Assembly: GCA_028708485.1 (NCBI GenBank)
Contig: JAQVYZ010000073.1
Location: 1 to 6,024, forward strand
Length of the DNA: 6,024 nt
Source of the DNA: Caldisericia bacterium
GTDB taxonomy: Bacteria > Caldisericota > Caldisericia > UBA6126
Direction of reading: 5' to 3'
Positions 1 through 6,024 of the stretch are shown here, piece after piece. How positions within the stretch are numbered: position 1 is the stretch's first letter; the number at the start of each line of letters is the position of its first letter. The notes beneath the pieces are model-generated. The model searched no databases and was not told where the DNA came from. It worked only from the letters and a program-made list of their open reading frames with translations. The translations under genes and the position numbers were made by a program.

Positions 1-1
1 T

Positions 2-2455
2 TCCGATCTTTCCAACAATAATGATCTGGACATCGGAGAACCTATTTATAAAAAAGGATTGACATCCCTTTATCCCGGTTGGGTGGAAGCGAATGATCTT
101 CGACTTACCGATGTGGCGCTGGAGAGTATTCAATACCCTAAAGGAACGGTTGTCTCTCCTTATTCTTTTTATTACCGTCAATCAAAAGTATGGGGTTTAT
201 CTCATCACCTGAGCGGAAATTTCCGTAACCTTGACACCCCGGTACTAAAGGGTATTTTACCTGTGACGATCTTAAAAAGTTCTCCATTAAAGGTAGAGTT
301 GACCACTACACTAACTATTCAATTTGAAGAACCTATTCTGAAAGGTCATAAAGTATGGTTAGTCATCGATGGACCTACGAAACGAACTGATGAAACACAA
401 AATACATTATTCCGGCAGGAAATCGATGGACCTTACCAGGATAGCGTTACGGTTAGTCTAACTCCTTATCTGGGAAGCTATTCCGAGCAAGGTACAGAGT
501 TTCCGCTAAGTATCCTGGTTTGGATGGACGATGGCGGTTATCCTCTACTGGTACCGATTTTAGAAGATAAAGTGATGAAAAGTTATTTCTATAAGCCGTT
601 TTATGATAGTAGAGAGAAGAAATATTCATCTATATTGCCAAAAGACTACTTTCCAGATGCATTTACGCTTATGGAGGAGAATGTCTATCCCGAAGATCTA
701 TTGATTCAACCGTCCAAAAAATGTATCTCCACCTTTGATTCAAGATTTCCCAATATATGGGCAAAATGTATAGATTTTAATAATCCTGATGATGTGAATG
801 ATCCTTACAGCGTGTTGGCTTCTTATGCCGGAAATGAACTGTATGCGAATTATAATGCCCATGGAGCCGGGATCGAATATTATGCTACCACTTCTGGGTA
901 CCTTAGCACTCAACCGAATGTTCTGCAGCATTTTATCATTCAGGTGAATTCTGACCGCACGTACTATATCTTTTTATGGGACGATAAAACACCTAAAGGC
1001 ATTTTGAACTTTGGAGATACGATTTCCAATCAGCCTATCGTGATGAATGAGGTTCCGATCTGGAAGAACCTGGATTGTTCTGAAAAATTTTACCTCGACC
1101 AGGAGGACTGGCTAGGATATAACTGGATTACCAGAAATGATGCATTAGGGTGTTTTGATAACATCCCCCATGTGATCTCAGAAAATCCGCAGGTCACGCT
1201 CATGGAAGGATTGGTAGAGACATTTGGCATCAATGTGATGTTTTCTTCTTATGATTCATTAAGCGAGGGAGATCCGGGTGGTGACTTTCCGATGATGCTA
1301 CTGCCTTTACTCGGGGAGCAGAGTATTTCTTTCAGATTGATCACTACCTCTGTGCAGTATGATTATAATCACTCGATGCAACACCCCCCTGATTTTATTG
1401 GGGCTTCCTATGGTTCCATTCAATATAGAGGATTTTATCAATTTAAAACACCTAAAATCGAGGATGTTAATTTTACAAACTTAGCCATAATTGACCATGC
1501 GTTACAGTATTCAGAGGTGAACTACACCGCGGGAGACGATCCATTGTCACCTTTGAACTCACCAATTCTGGCTTCACCCTATAATCCGATTCTCATGGAT
1601 TTTGAGCGTGATTTTATTGCTTACCCCGCAGGTCAAGCGAATGTCGGAAGAACCGGTTTCCGCGGTGGCGCTAACCAGCTGTTCCGAAGAAGCGGTATGA
1701 TGGGGTACAACGCTTATCCTTCTATTACTGCAGTGACAGATCCGTTCTCCGCTTTTCGAAAATTGGGGTCTGAGAATAGTCCAATGACCGATTATAGTTT
1801 TTATTTTACCCTGCAGAATAAAAGCGGGGAGTATTACTGTTTTGATGATAATGTGCCTAGCTATTTGCATATAGATAAAATTATCGTGGAAGGTCCGATG
1901 AAGACTACGAAAATTATCAAGTATGAGGATGGTTCAGTGGTGCCGGAGACCGGTTACCCTATCACCTATGATTATTCCGGGAAATTAGTGATTGACCGTG
2001 GTATTTCAAAATGGTATCAGAGTACCGGAGAGGATTGGACAGGGCGGATCGGTTTTGGCAGGAACGAGATGTTCTTTAATGCCCTTGATTATAATCCACT
2101 GCTGGTAAGAACCAGGATTCTTGATTTTACCGGATTCCCCTTTGTCTTTAAAATTCCAGAGATTATCCCAACCGGTGGAGGGCGCTTGCATATTGTGATA
2201 CATCTGGCTGACGGTACACAGGTTGAATTAGGAGACTGTTGCTCCAGCACCCCTGATCCGGGAATACGGGTACATGGTATCAGTGTGGAGAATGTTCCCA
2301 ATGCAATCGAGATGAATACGGATCATTCGTTGAAACCTGTCTTGAGAGAATATGAAGACCCACAGAATTCAACCTATTGTAACAGTGCTTTTGTTTATCT
2401 CTGGCAGGATCGTGGTATCCGCATGTACGCTTCTATGTTGATGGATCCGATCTAA
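2..2455 (+). CDS. Large extracellular multidomain protein, 3' part (5' end outside window; perhaps N-terminal portion of an interrupted giant protein)
   Basis: No enzyme family is recognised. The frame is open from base 2, giving 817 residues before TAA. A TTG at base 59 could start it, but it lies inside a continuous motif: an EF-hand-like loop SNNNDLDIGEPIY, then about 20 residues on NDLRLTDV, then YPKGTVVSP. I therefore treat the gene as 5'-truncated by the window. Counting from base 2, residues about 50-180 look beta-rich. Residues about 260-341 form another beta-rich unit with YNAHGAGIEY (284-293), ending in a degenerate calcium loop (328-339). Residues about 560-600 are rich in Gly and Arg. 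A late segment holds an adjacent Cys pair (746-747) and WQDRG (801-805), then the frame stops 12 residues later. I see no membrane helix. The next frame begins at the following base, in phase, so this may be half of one protein. A surface or extracellular structural role is inferred from composition and neighbours, not shown. Confidence 0.75.
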   Translation, partial: SDLSNNNDLDIGEPIYKKGLTSLYPGWVEANDLRLTDVALESIQYPKGTVVSPYSFYYRQSKVWGLSHHLSGNFRNLDTPVLKGILPVTILKSSPLKVELTTTLTIQFEEPILKGHKVWLVIDGPTKRTDETQNTLFRQEIDGPYQDSVTVSLTPYLGSYSEQGTEFPLSILVWMDDGGYPLLVPILEDKVMKSYFYKPFYDSREKKYSSILPKDYFPDAFTLMEENVYPEDLLIQPSKKCISTFDSRFPNIWAKCIDFNNPDDVNDPYSVLASYAGNELYANYNAHGAGIEYYATTSGYLSTQPNVLQHFIIQVNSDRTYYIFLWDDKTPKGILNFGDTISNQPIVMNEVPIWKNLDCSEKFYLDQEDWLGYNWITRNDALGCFDNIPHVISENPQVTLMEGLVETFGINVMFSSYDSLSEGDPGGDFPMMLLPLLGEQSISFRLITTSVQYDYNHSMQHPPDFIGASYGSIQYRGFYQFKTPKIEDVNFTNLAIIDHALQYSEVNYTAGDDPLSPLNSPILASPYNPILMDFERDFIAYPAGQANVGRTGFRGGANQLFRRSGMMGYNAYPSITAVTDPFSAFRKLGSENSPMTDYSFYFTLQNKSGEYYCFDDNVPSYLHIDKIIVEGPMKTTKIIKYEDGSVVPETGYPITYDYSGKLVIDRGISKWYQSTGEDWTGRIGFGRNEMFFNALDYNPLLVRTRILDFTGFPFVFKIPEIIPTGGGRLHIVIHLADGTQVELGDCCSSTPDPGIRVHGISVENVPNAIEMNTDHSLKPVLREYEDPQNSTYCNSAFVYLWQDRGIRMYASMLMDPI
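5..40 (+). other. EF-hand-like calcium-binding loop at left edge
   Basis: The encoded 12 residues DLSNNNDLDIGE fit the EF-hand loop spacing: D at position 1, S at 3, N at 5, hydrophobic L at 8, D at 9 and E at 12. Position 6 is N rather than the usual G. The loop precedes the TTG at base 59 in the same frame, which argues that the gene starts upstream of the window. Calcium binding is inferred from the motif only. Confidence 0.5.
983..1018 (+). other. Degenerate EF-hand/dockerin-like loop
   Basis: The residues DKTPKGILNFGD match the loop skeleton at D1, G6, L8, N9 and D12. They share the ending FGD with the canonical loop in the next frame (ISFGD). Acidic ligands at positions 3 and 5 are replaced by T and K, so metal binding is doubtful. 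It is probably a decayed copy or a structural turn of the same type. Confidence 0.3.
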
Positions 2456-2458
2456 ATG
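2453..2458 (+). other. In-frame TAA stop directly abutting ATG
   Basis: TAA occupies 2453-2455 and ATG 2456-2458 in the same reading frame, so one stop codon is all that separates two open stretches of 817 and 796 codons. No good Shine-Dalgarno sequence precedes the ATG; only a weak GGA lies at 2443-2445, about 10 bases upstream. Possible explanations are a nonsense mutation, a base-calling error, stop readthrough, or a genuine two-gene arrangement using termination-reinitiation. Sequence alone cannot decide between them. Confidence 0.9.
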
Positions 2459-4846
2459 GGTGCTGGCGATGGCAGAATCAATATGAATAACAATGAGTTT
2501 TCTGATCTGGATTTGGATGGGAAGATCTCCTTCGGTGATTTTGAGACAGAGATCATCGGCACGTATGACCTGGCTACCAATACCTGGAAAGGCGGTATTT
2601 ATGATGCCAGAACCTTCAATGTCGACAATGGTGTTTATCCATTAGAACTGACATCTGCGTCCAATACGCAGGTCACCCAATTCGGTTCCGATTTCGGCAG
2701 AAGAACCGGGAAAAGTTTCGGTCGTGGAACAGATCACATTATCTCCCTTGATGAAGAATGTCCTGTATATGTAACAGCGTATAAATATTACGACGACAAT
2801 AACGACCGGGCTTTCACTCCTTTGTACAGACGGCAATCGCACGAAGTGTACCTGGCTGGGGAGAAAAGAATTCTCATGCAGCCAAAAGAAGATCTTATCG
2901 TGGACACATACCCCTCCCCTCTCACCGCTGGCTGTATTCCGGAATTGATCGATAAAACGACACCTCTCACCTTTACTGTTATGGATTCCACCGGAAAACC
3001 GATGGATTTTCAGTTTGGTGTCATGGATCCTCAGGGGGAATCGAATGTGTACACTGAAGATATTCACCAACACCTGTTTAATGACTCCCCAACTGAACCA
3101 CTGCCACAGTATTACTGGACAAGAACGGATTTACACAACGTTGACCTGGGGTATGATAACAACACTGATATGTATTCCAAAGCAAGAGAGAATTTCACTC
3201 CGATTCAGGTTGATTTTTCAAAAAGCAATGAAGGGAAATACAGTTTTAAGAATTTCTGCGCCAACGACGAAGGGCTTTTTGAAGTCCGAGTCTATTCACC
3301 TGATCATTTACATATGGGGAGAACTTGGGTAAGGGTTGTCAATCCCTCTGTTGAATTTCAGATTTCTCCCATGGACATTCAGGGAAATCGAATGCAAGGA
3401 ATGATGAGCATCAGTGATCCGGATTTTATCATGACCGCCGGCGTGAACAGGATCTATGTCATGCAGATAAAAGCGTATAACGCCCAGGGTCAATTGATCA
3501 AGGGAGTCGATATTAAAAATCCATACCGGAATCCTGATGAGAAAGACGAGATTGTCCACTCCGGTCATTTTACGCCCTATACCTCAAAACCGGGCAGTTT
3601 TGACTTGTCGTTAAAATTTAAAGAGATACCCTCTCCCTATTATCTTCATTTGATGTATCCCGGTACACAGGAAAGAATAGAATTGTCCTACTCGTTGATC
3701 TTTTCTGTCGCCGGATTTGGTCCTGAAAAAGAGATTTTTTATAATACCACCAATATACAGTATGAAGATGGTTTATTCTCTAAAAGCGGTGTGATTGAAC
3801 CGAATCCGACAATGGTGTTAAGAAATGGCTGGGGATTCGGAAGTATATACAATAGTCCTCGAGAAGGCGTGTATTTGTTTCCAGACATCAACGATGATAA
3901 AAAACTGACCCGGGAAGACTCTTTGCAAATTGGTCCGGATGGTATCGCCCGGGTAATTCTGTTTGCGGAAGATATCTGTCATTTCGGGGTGCTGGTCGGA
4001 GGAAATTATTTTACAGACAGTGAAATCACGGGTGATATAGTAGGCACTCCGCCTGGTTACGCAGATGACCCCCTGACTATCAGGAGACGTTATCGAAAAG
4101 TGTGGGATAATTTGACCGGGTATGGTCTTTCAGATGGAGTCTTTTGCCTGGATTGGGATGCTTTTCCCGAGATTGACAGAGTGATATCTCCCCCCATGCT
4201 GACTATACAAGACTCCGAATCGAAGTTTGCATTCAGGCGAGACTTGTTAAGTGCCATGAATTATGATTTGGTATACGCTGTTCCTAATTCAATACATTTA
4301 ATCATCCAACCGGCTGATAACCGCGATTTGCCTATTACGAAAGGATATATCCGGTTGCAGGGAAACACCTCGGAGTCTTATGTGTATGGCGCGATAGGAC
4401 CGCAGGGAGTTGAAAATGCAACGGATATTTTATTTACGCCTACCGGTGTCGGAGAGAGTATTGCACACCTTTTATATACGAGCAATAATCAGCTGTATAA
4501 CCGTAAAGAGCCTTTATTCGACGGACCCGGTCAATATGTAATCGACTTGATCACTTCGTTCGATTCCGTCAGGGCATTACAGATCACCTTTCCAGCCGGG
4601 AATAAGCTACTGGCGGGGTATAACAATGAACTTATCATCCAAGTGACAGAAAAAGGAACAAATGCTCCGGTTCAGGATGCAACTGTCTCAGTAAGCTATT
4701 CAGATTTTGCAAAGACTTTTATCACCAATGCCCGGGGAGAGGTAGTAGTCAATATCTCTCCAAAGGAAAATGATTCGGTCAGGTTTTATGCCCTTTATAA
4801 GGATGCATTGGAACAGGAAGTCTTTTTAAAGGCGGTCTCACCATGA
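2456..4846 (+). CDS. Large extracellular calcium-loop/Ig-like multidomain protein (possible C-terminal half of the preceding frame's product)
   Basis: This 796-residue product has no signal peptide of its own: the N-terminus is MGAGDGRINMNNN, followed directly by a canonical EF-hand loop (17-28). A protein with secreted-type domains but no export signal fits best as the continuation of the upstream frame. Residues about 160-300 form a beta-rich unit ending in FCANDEGLFEVRVYSPD (267-283) and WVRVVNP (291-297). A second beta-rich unit spans about 300-420. Residues about 425-600 hold another calcium-type loop (477-488) and LDWDAFPEID (565-574). The last about 95 residues (702-796) read as a bacterial Ig-like or carboxypeptidase-regulatory-like domain, with APVQDATVSVSY and then TNARGEVVVNI. 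There is no C-terminal membrane anchor, LPXTG or other sorting motif that I recognise. The stop TGA overlaps the next gene's ATG. Coding is clear; function is unknown and a structural or binding role on the cell surface is inferred. Confidence 0.8.
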   Translation: MGAGDGRINMNNNEFSDLDLDGKISFGDFETEIIGTYDLATNTWKGGIYDARTFNVDNGVYPLELTSASNTQVTQFGSDFGRRTGKSFGRGTDHIISLDEECPVYVTAYKYYDDNNDRAFTPLYRRQSHEVYLAGEKRILMQPKEDLIVDTYPSPLTAGCIPELIDKTTPLTFTVMDSTGKPMDFQFGVMDPQGESNVYTEDIHQHLFNDSPTEPLPQYYWTRTDLHNVDLGYDNNTDMYSKARENFTPIQVDFSKSNEGKYSFKNFCANDEGLFEVRVYSPDHLHMGRTWVRVVNPSVEFQISPMDIQGNRMQGMMSISDPDFIMTAGVNRIYVMQIKAYNAQGQLIKGVDIKNPYRNPDEKDEIVHSGHFTPYTSKPGSFDLSLKFKEIPSPYYLHLMYPGTQERIELSYSLIFSVAGFGPEKEIFYNTTNIQYEDGLFSKSGVIEPNPTMVLRNGWGFGSIYNSPREGVYLFPDINDDKKLTREDSLQIGPDGIARVILFAEDICHFGVLVGGNYFTDSEITGDIVGTPPGYADDPLTIRRRYRKVWDNLTGYGLSDGVFCLDWDAFPEIDRVISPPMLTIQDSESKFAFRRDLLSAMNYDLVYAVPNSIHLIIQPADNRDLPITKGYIRLQGNTSESYVYGAIGPQGVENATDILFTPTGVGESIAHLLYTSNNQLYNRKEPLFDGPGQYVIDLITSFDSVRALQITFPAGNKLLAGYNNELIIQVTEKGTNAPVQDATVSVSYSDFAKTFITNARGEVVVNISPKENDSVRFYALYKDALEQEVFLKAVSP
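2504..2539 (+). other. Canonical EF-hand/dockerin-type calcium loop
   Basis: DLDLDGKISFGD (residues 17-28 of the second frame) has D at 1, 3 and 5, G at 6, I at 8, S at 9 and D at 12, the full DxDxDG pattern. The preceding residues GDGRIN resemble the second half of a further loop, so this may be one of a pair that straddles the TAA. This is the best metal-binding candidate in the window. Confidence 0.65.
2792..2827 (+). other. Partial EF-hand-like acidic loop
   Basis: DDNNDRAFTPLY (residues 113-124 of the second frame) has D1, N3, D5, F8 and T9 at loop positions, but R replaces G6 and Y replaces the acidic position 12. It resembles the Asn-rich loop at the left edge of the window. Calcium binding is only possible. 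Confidence 0.3.
3884..3919 (+). other. EF-hand-like calcium loop
   Basis: DINDDKKLTRED (residues 477-488 of the second frame) has D1, N3, D5, L8, T9 and D12 in EF-hand register; only the G6 turn residue is replaced by K. It follows the beta-strand-like GVYLFP and is followed by a GPDG turn, so it sits between strands rather than between helices, as in dockerin-like or loop-type calcium sites. Confidence 0.5.
4565..4843 (+). other. C-terminal Ig-like domain of the second frame
   Basis: Residues about 704-796 show the pattern of bacterial Ig-like or peptidase-regulatory-like repeats: a start strand (VRALQITFP), LIIQVTEKGTNAPVQDATVSVSY, a TNARGEVVVNI turn-strand, and a final RFYALYKDALEQEVFLKAV strand pair. 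Such domains serve as extracellular stalks or binding modules. Boundaries are estimated by eye. Confidence 0.5.
4828..4832 (+). promoter_or_regulatory. Weak ribosome-binding site for the PQQ-propeller gene
   Basis: AAAGG lies inside the end of the preceding coding frame, 10 bases before the ATG at 4843. It is a partial Shine-Dalgarno match at a somewhat long spacing. Together with the ATGA overlap it supports this start, though coupling to upstream translation may matter more. Confidence 0.3.
4843..4846 (+). other. ATGA stop/start overlap
   Basis: The ATG of the propeller gene (4843-4845) overlaps the TGA of the preceding frame (4844-4846). This four-base overlap is typical of operon genes whose translation is coupled, and it fixes the propeller start, which the signal peptide independently supports. 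TGA acting as a stop here also argues against TGA reassignment in this organism. Confidence 0.9.
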
Positions 4847-4920
4847 AAAAAATTTTTCTTAGCCTCCTCTGTCTTTTCATCAGTATGGCCTGGATACCAA
4901 GCAATCAAATGAAAGCAGCT
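4843..4920 (+). other. Signal peptide of the PQQ-propeller protein
   Basis: Two lysines at residues 2-3 are followed by a hydrophobic core (about residues 4-18) and a polar region ending in MKAASS. Cleavage is most likely after A25 or A26, though the -3 residues (M or K) are not ideal. Cys10 sits too early in the hydrophobic core, and in the wrong context, for a lipobox. Confidence 0.7.
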
Positions 4921-6024
4921 TCTTCCGAGATGAATTGGCATGGATATAAGGGTGATCCTGGTCATACAGGATTCGTTGACCAAAAAATGGACAAAACATT
5001 AGGGATGCAATGGCGTTACTATTTTGGCGGAGATTATATCGAACCCATCCAAATTTGGGGAGAGAATCTCTATTTTCTTGACAGAACCGGCACGTTGTAC
5101 TCTTTAAAACGGGCGGATAGTTCTGTCAATTATAAAGTACAGGTCGCAAAAAATCGGAATGTCATAGGTATGGACTCTTCAGAAAAGATGGTTTTTATCT
5201 CTACCGGCCCCACTTTTACAAGAACCCGCGGTGAAGCTAGGGATATGAGCACATTGTTGTCTGCGTTGGATATAGAGACGGGAGAAAAGGTTTGGGAAGT
5301 TAAATACACGACTATGATGATGACCGCACCTGTGGTATTTTCAGACAAAGTATATGTCGCTATTGGGTTATTCGACACCAATTTCACAAAAACTCAGGGT
5401 GGTCATCTTTATTGTTTGAACGCGGATGATGGAACAGTGGTATTTGATGCACAGACGGAAGAATATGCATTTGGCATGGTCAGTGCGTATATCACAATGG
5501 ATAAGGATATCGTTCTTCTGTCAGGCATGAAGATGGATCGAAATACACAAGTGCAGATGGCGCCCAAGTTGTTTGCGTTTGATACTGTAAAAGGCTCGCA
5601 ACTTTGGACAGAATCGCCCACGGATGAAAATCGAACTTTTGGCACCCCAGCCATAAAGAATGGTTACATTTATGTGATGGAAAATCCGGGGATGCGTATG
5701 GGTGGTGGCGGGGGTCCTCCAGGTGGTGGCGGTCCGCCAGGCGGTGGAGGTGGCCCGCCAGGCGGCGGGGGGGGTAGACCTCCGGGCGAAGGTGGCCCCG
5801 GGACTGGAGCCAATAAACCGGAAGCCTGGTTATTAAAAATCTTGGCTAAAACCGGAAAAGTTGAGAAAACCATGCACATTGAGAATGAGAATTTTGGCTC
5901 CTTTTCGCCAACCCTTGCTCAGGATGCAATCTATATCAACTCGTTCACCGGAAAGATATTTTGCATTGATTATTTGATGGAGAAAATCTATTGGACCAAA
6001 ACCTACGATCGGTTTTCTTTCTAT
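4843..6024 (+). CDS. Secreted PQQ-like beta-propeller repeat protein (3' end outside window)
   Basis: The frame is open from ATG at 4843 to the window edge (394 residues), overlapping the preceding TGA as ATGA. The N-terminus MKKIFLSLLCLFISMAWIP is a Sec signal peptide, with cleavage likely near the AASS at 25-28. NWHGYKGDPGHTGF (31-44) matches the lead-in common in PQQ_2-type propellers. Five blades plus part of a sixth follow: about 66-104, 105-156, 157-208, 209-261, 262-347 and 349 onward. Their repeated core is a GYIYV-type strand and then a strand plus turn such as SALDIETGEKVWEV, LYCLNADDGTVVF, LFAFDTVKGSQLW and LLKILAKTGKVEK. Blade 5 is split by a Gly/Pro tract (287-322). Family members act as scaffolds (for example BamB) or as quinoprotein dehydrogenases. 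I see no obvious dehydrogenase signature, so a binding or scaffold role outside the cytoplasm is more likely. The same operon as the large surface protein suggests a joint role. Confidence 0.85.
   Translation, partial: MKKIFLSLLCLFISMAWIPSNQMKAASSEMNWHGYKGDPGHTGFVDQKMDKTLGMQWRYYFGGDYIEPIQIWGENLYFLDRTGTLYSLKRADSSVNYKVQVAKNRNVIGMDSSEKMVFISTGPTFTRTRGEARDMSTLLSALDIETGEKVWEVKYTTMMMTAPVVFSDKVYVAIGLFDTNFTKTQGGHLYCLNADDGTVVFDAQTEEYAFGMVSAYITMDKDIVLLSGMKMDRNTQVQMAPKLFAFDTVKGSQLWTESPTDENRTFGTPAIKNGYIYVMENPGMRMGGGGGPPGGGGPPGGGGGPPGGGGGRPPGEGGPGTGANKPEAWLLKILAKTGKVEKTMHIENENFGSFSPTLAQDAIYINSFTGKIFCIDYLMEKIYWTKTYDRFSFY
5701..5808 (+). repeat. In-frame Gly/Pro-coding imperfect tandem repeat
   Basis: Four imperfect units encode GGGGGPP (5701-5721), GGGGPP (5722-5739), GGGGGPP (5740-5760) and GGGGGRPP (5761-5784), followed by a GEGGPGTG tail. 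Units are 18-24 bases long, always a multiple of three, so the reading frame is kept. The tract is far more GC-rich than its surroundings. It lies between the second and third strands of propeller blade 5, so it should form a flexible loop projecting from the propeller. Such repeats can expand or contract by replication slippage. Confidence 0.85.
5767..5774 (+). repeat. G8 homopolymer within the Gly-coding tract
   Basis: Eight consecutive G bases occur inside the coding frame. Both sides are in the same propeller frame, so the sequence as given is in the uninterrupted state. Such runs are prone to slippage and to sequencing error. Confidence 0.9.

Noticed and set aside
59..61. TTG as the translation start of the first frame
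   Set aside because: The frame is open to the window edge, and a continuous motif spans this codon, so the true start is upstream.
2440..2480. Frameshift, selenocysteine or pyrrolysine recoding at the frame junction
   Set aside because: Both frames are in the same phase, so no shift is needed. The codon is TAA, not TGA or TAG, and I see no strong stem-loop immediately downstream.
2400..2480. Transcription terminator or promoter between the two large frames
   Set aside because: There is no intergenic DNA, no GC-rich hairpin followed by a T run, and no convincing -35/-10 pair.
2642..3073. Minus-strand frame of 143 codons opposite the second large frame
   Set aside because: It lies wholly antisense to a strongly supported coding frame, and its composition shows no domain or family features.
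3015..3332. Plus-strand 105-codon frame in an alternative phase
   Set aside because: It is nested inside the second large frame, whose domain-like content is continuous across it. The product looks like out-of-frame translation.
4843..4875. Lipoprotein signal for the propeller (Cys10)
   Set aside because: Cys10 lies in the middle of the hydrophobic core with LSLLC context, without the small residues of a lipobox and too close to the N-terminus.
5670..5879. Minus-strand frame encoding a Pro-rich 69-residue peptide
   Set aside because: It is the complement of the Gly/Pro-coding repeat in the well-supported propeller gene. Its proline runs are a by-product of the GC-rich repeat.

Overview
The window is protein-coding on the + strand from end to end, with no intergenic gap of any size, no RNA genes, no CRISPR and no mobile-element genes. 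Base composition is moderate and AT-leaning, apart from one very GC-rich patch near the right end. A Sec-type signal peptide on the third gene and two long reading frames with acidic calcium-type loops and beta-rich, Ig-like segments point to a bacterium exporting large envelope or extracellular proteins. Phylum cannot be fixed from sequence alone. The style (giant uncharacterised surface proteins, PQQ-like propellers, weak Shine-Dalgarno signals) would suit PVC, FCB or candidate-phylum bacteria, but that is only an impression. Archaea are not formally excluded.

Layout: (1) Bases 2-2455 are the 3' part of a large reading frame that enters from the left edge and ends at TAA (2453-2455). (2) Bases 2456-4846 are a 796-residue frame whose ATG directly abuts that TAA and is in the same reading frame. 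The two frames look like the two halves of a single giant surface protein interrupted by one stop codon, or like two tightly coupled genes. (3) From base 4843, overlapping the previous stop as ATGA, a signal-peptide-bearing PQQ-like beta-propeller protein runs off the right edge. One of its propeller blades is interrupted by a 36-residue glycine/proline tract.

How they fit together: the abutting stop/start and the ATGA overlap imply one transcript and translational coupling. The likely product set is a large multidomain calcium-binding-type extracellular protein (one chain or two) plus a secreted beta-propeller partner. No enzyme active site is recognisable in the big protein, so a structural, adhesive or scaffold role is an inference only. 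I do not see a defence, toxin or mobile system here. The most notable items are the in-frame TAA between two apparently intact halves, the Gly/Pro insertion inside a propeller blade, and the G8 run within it.
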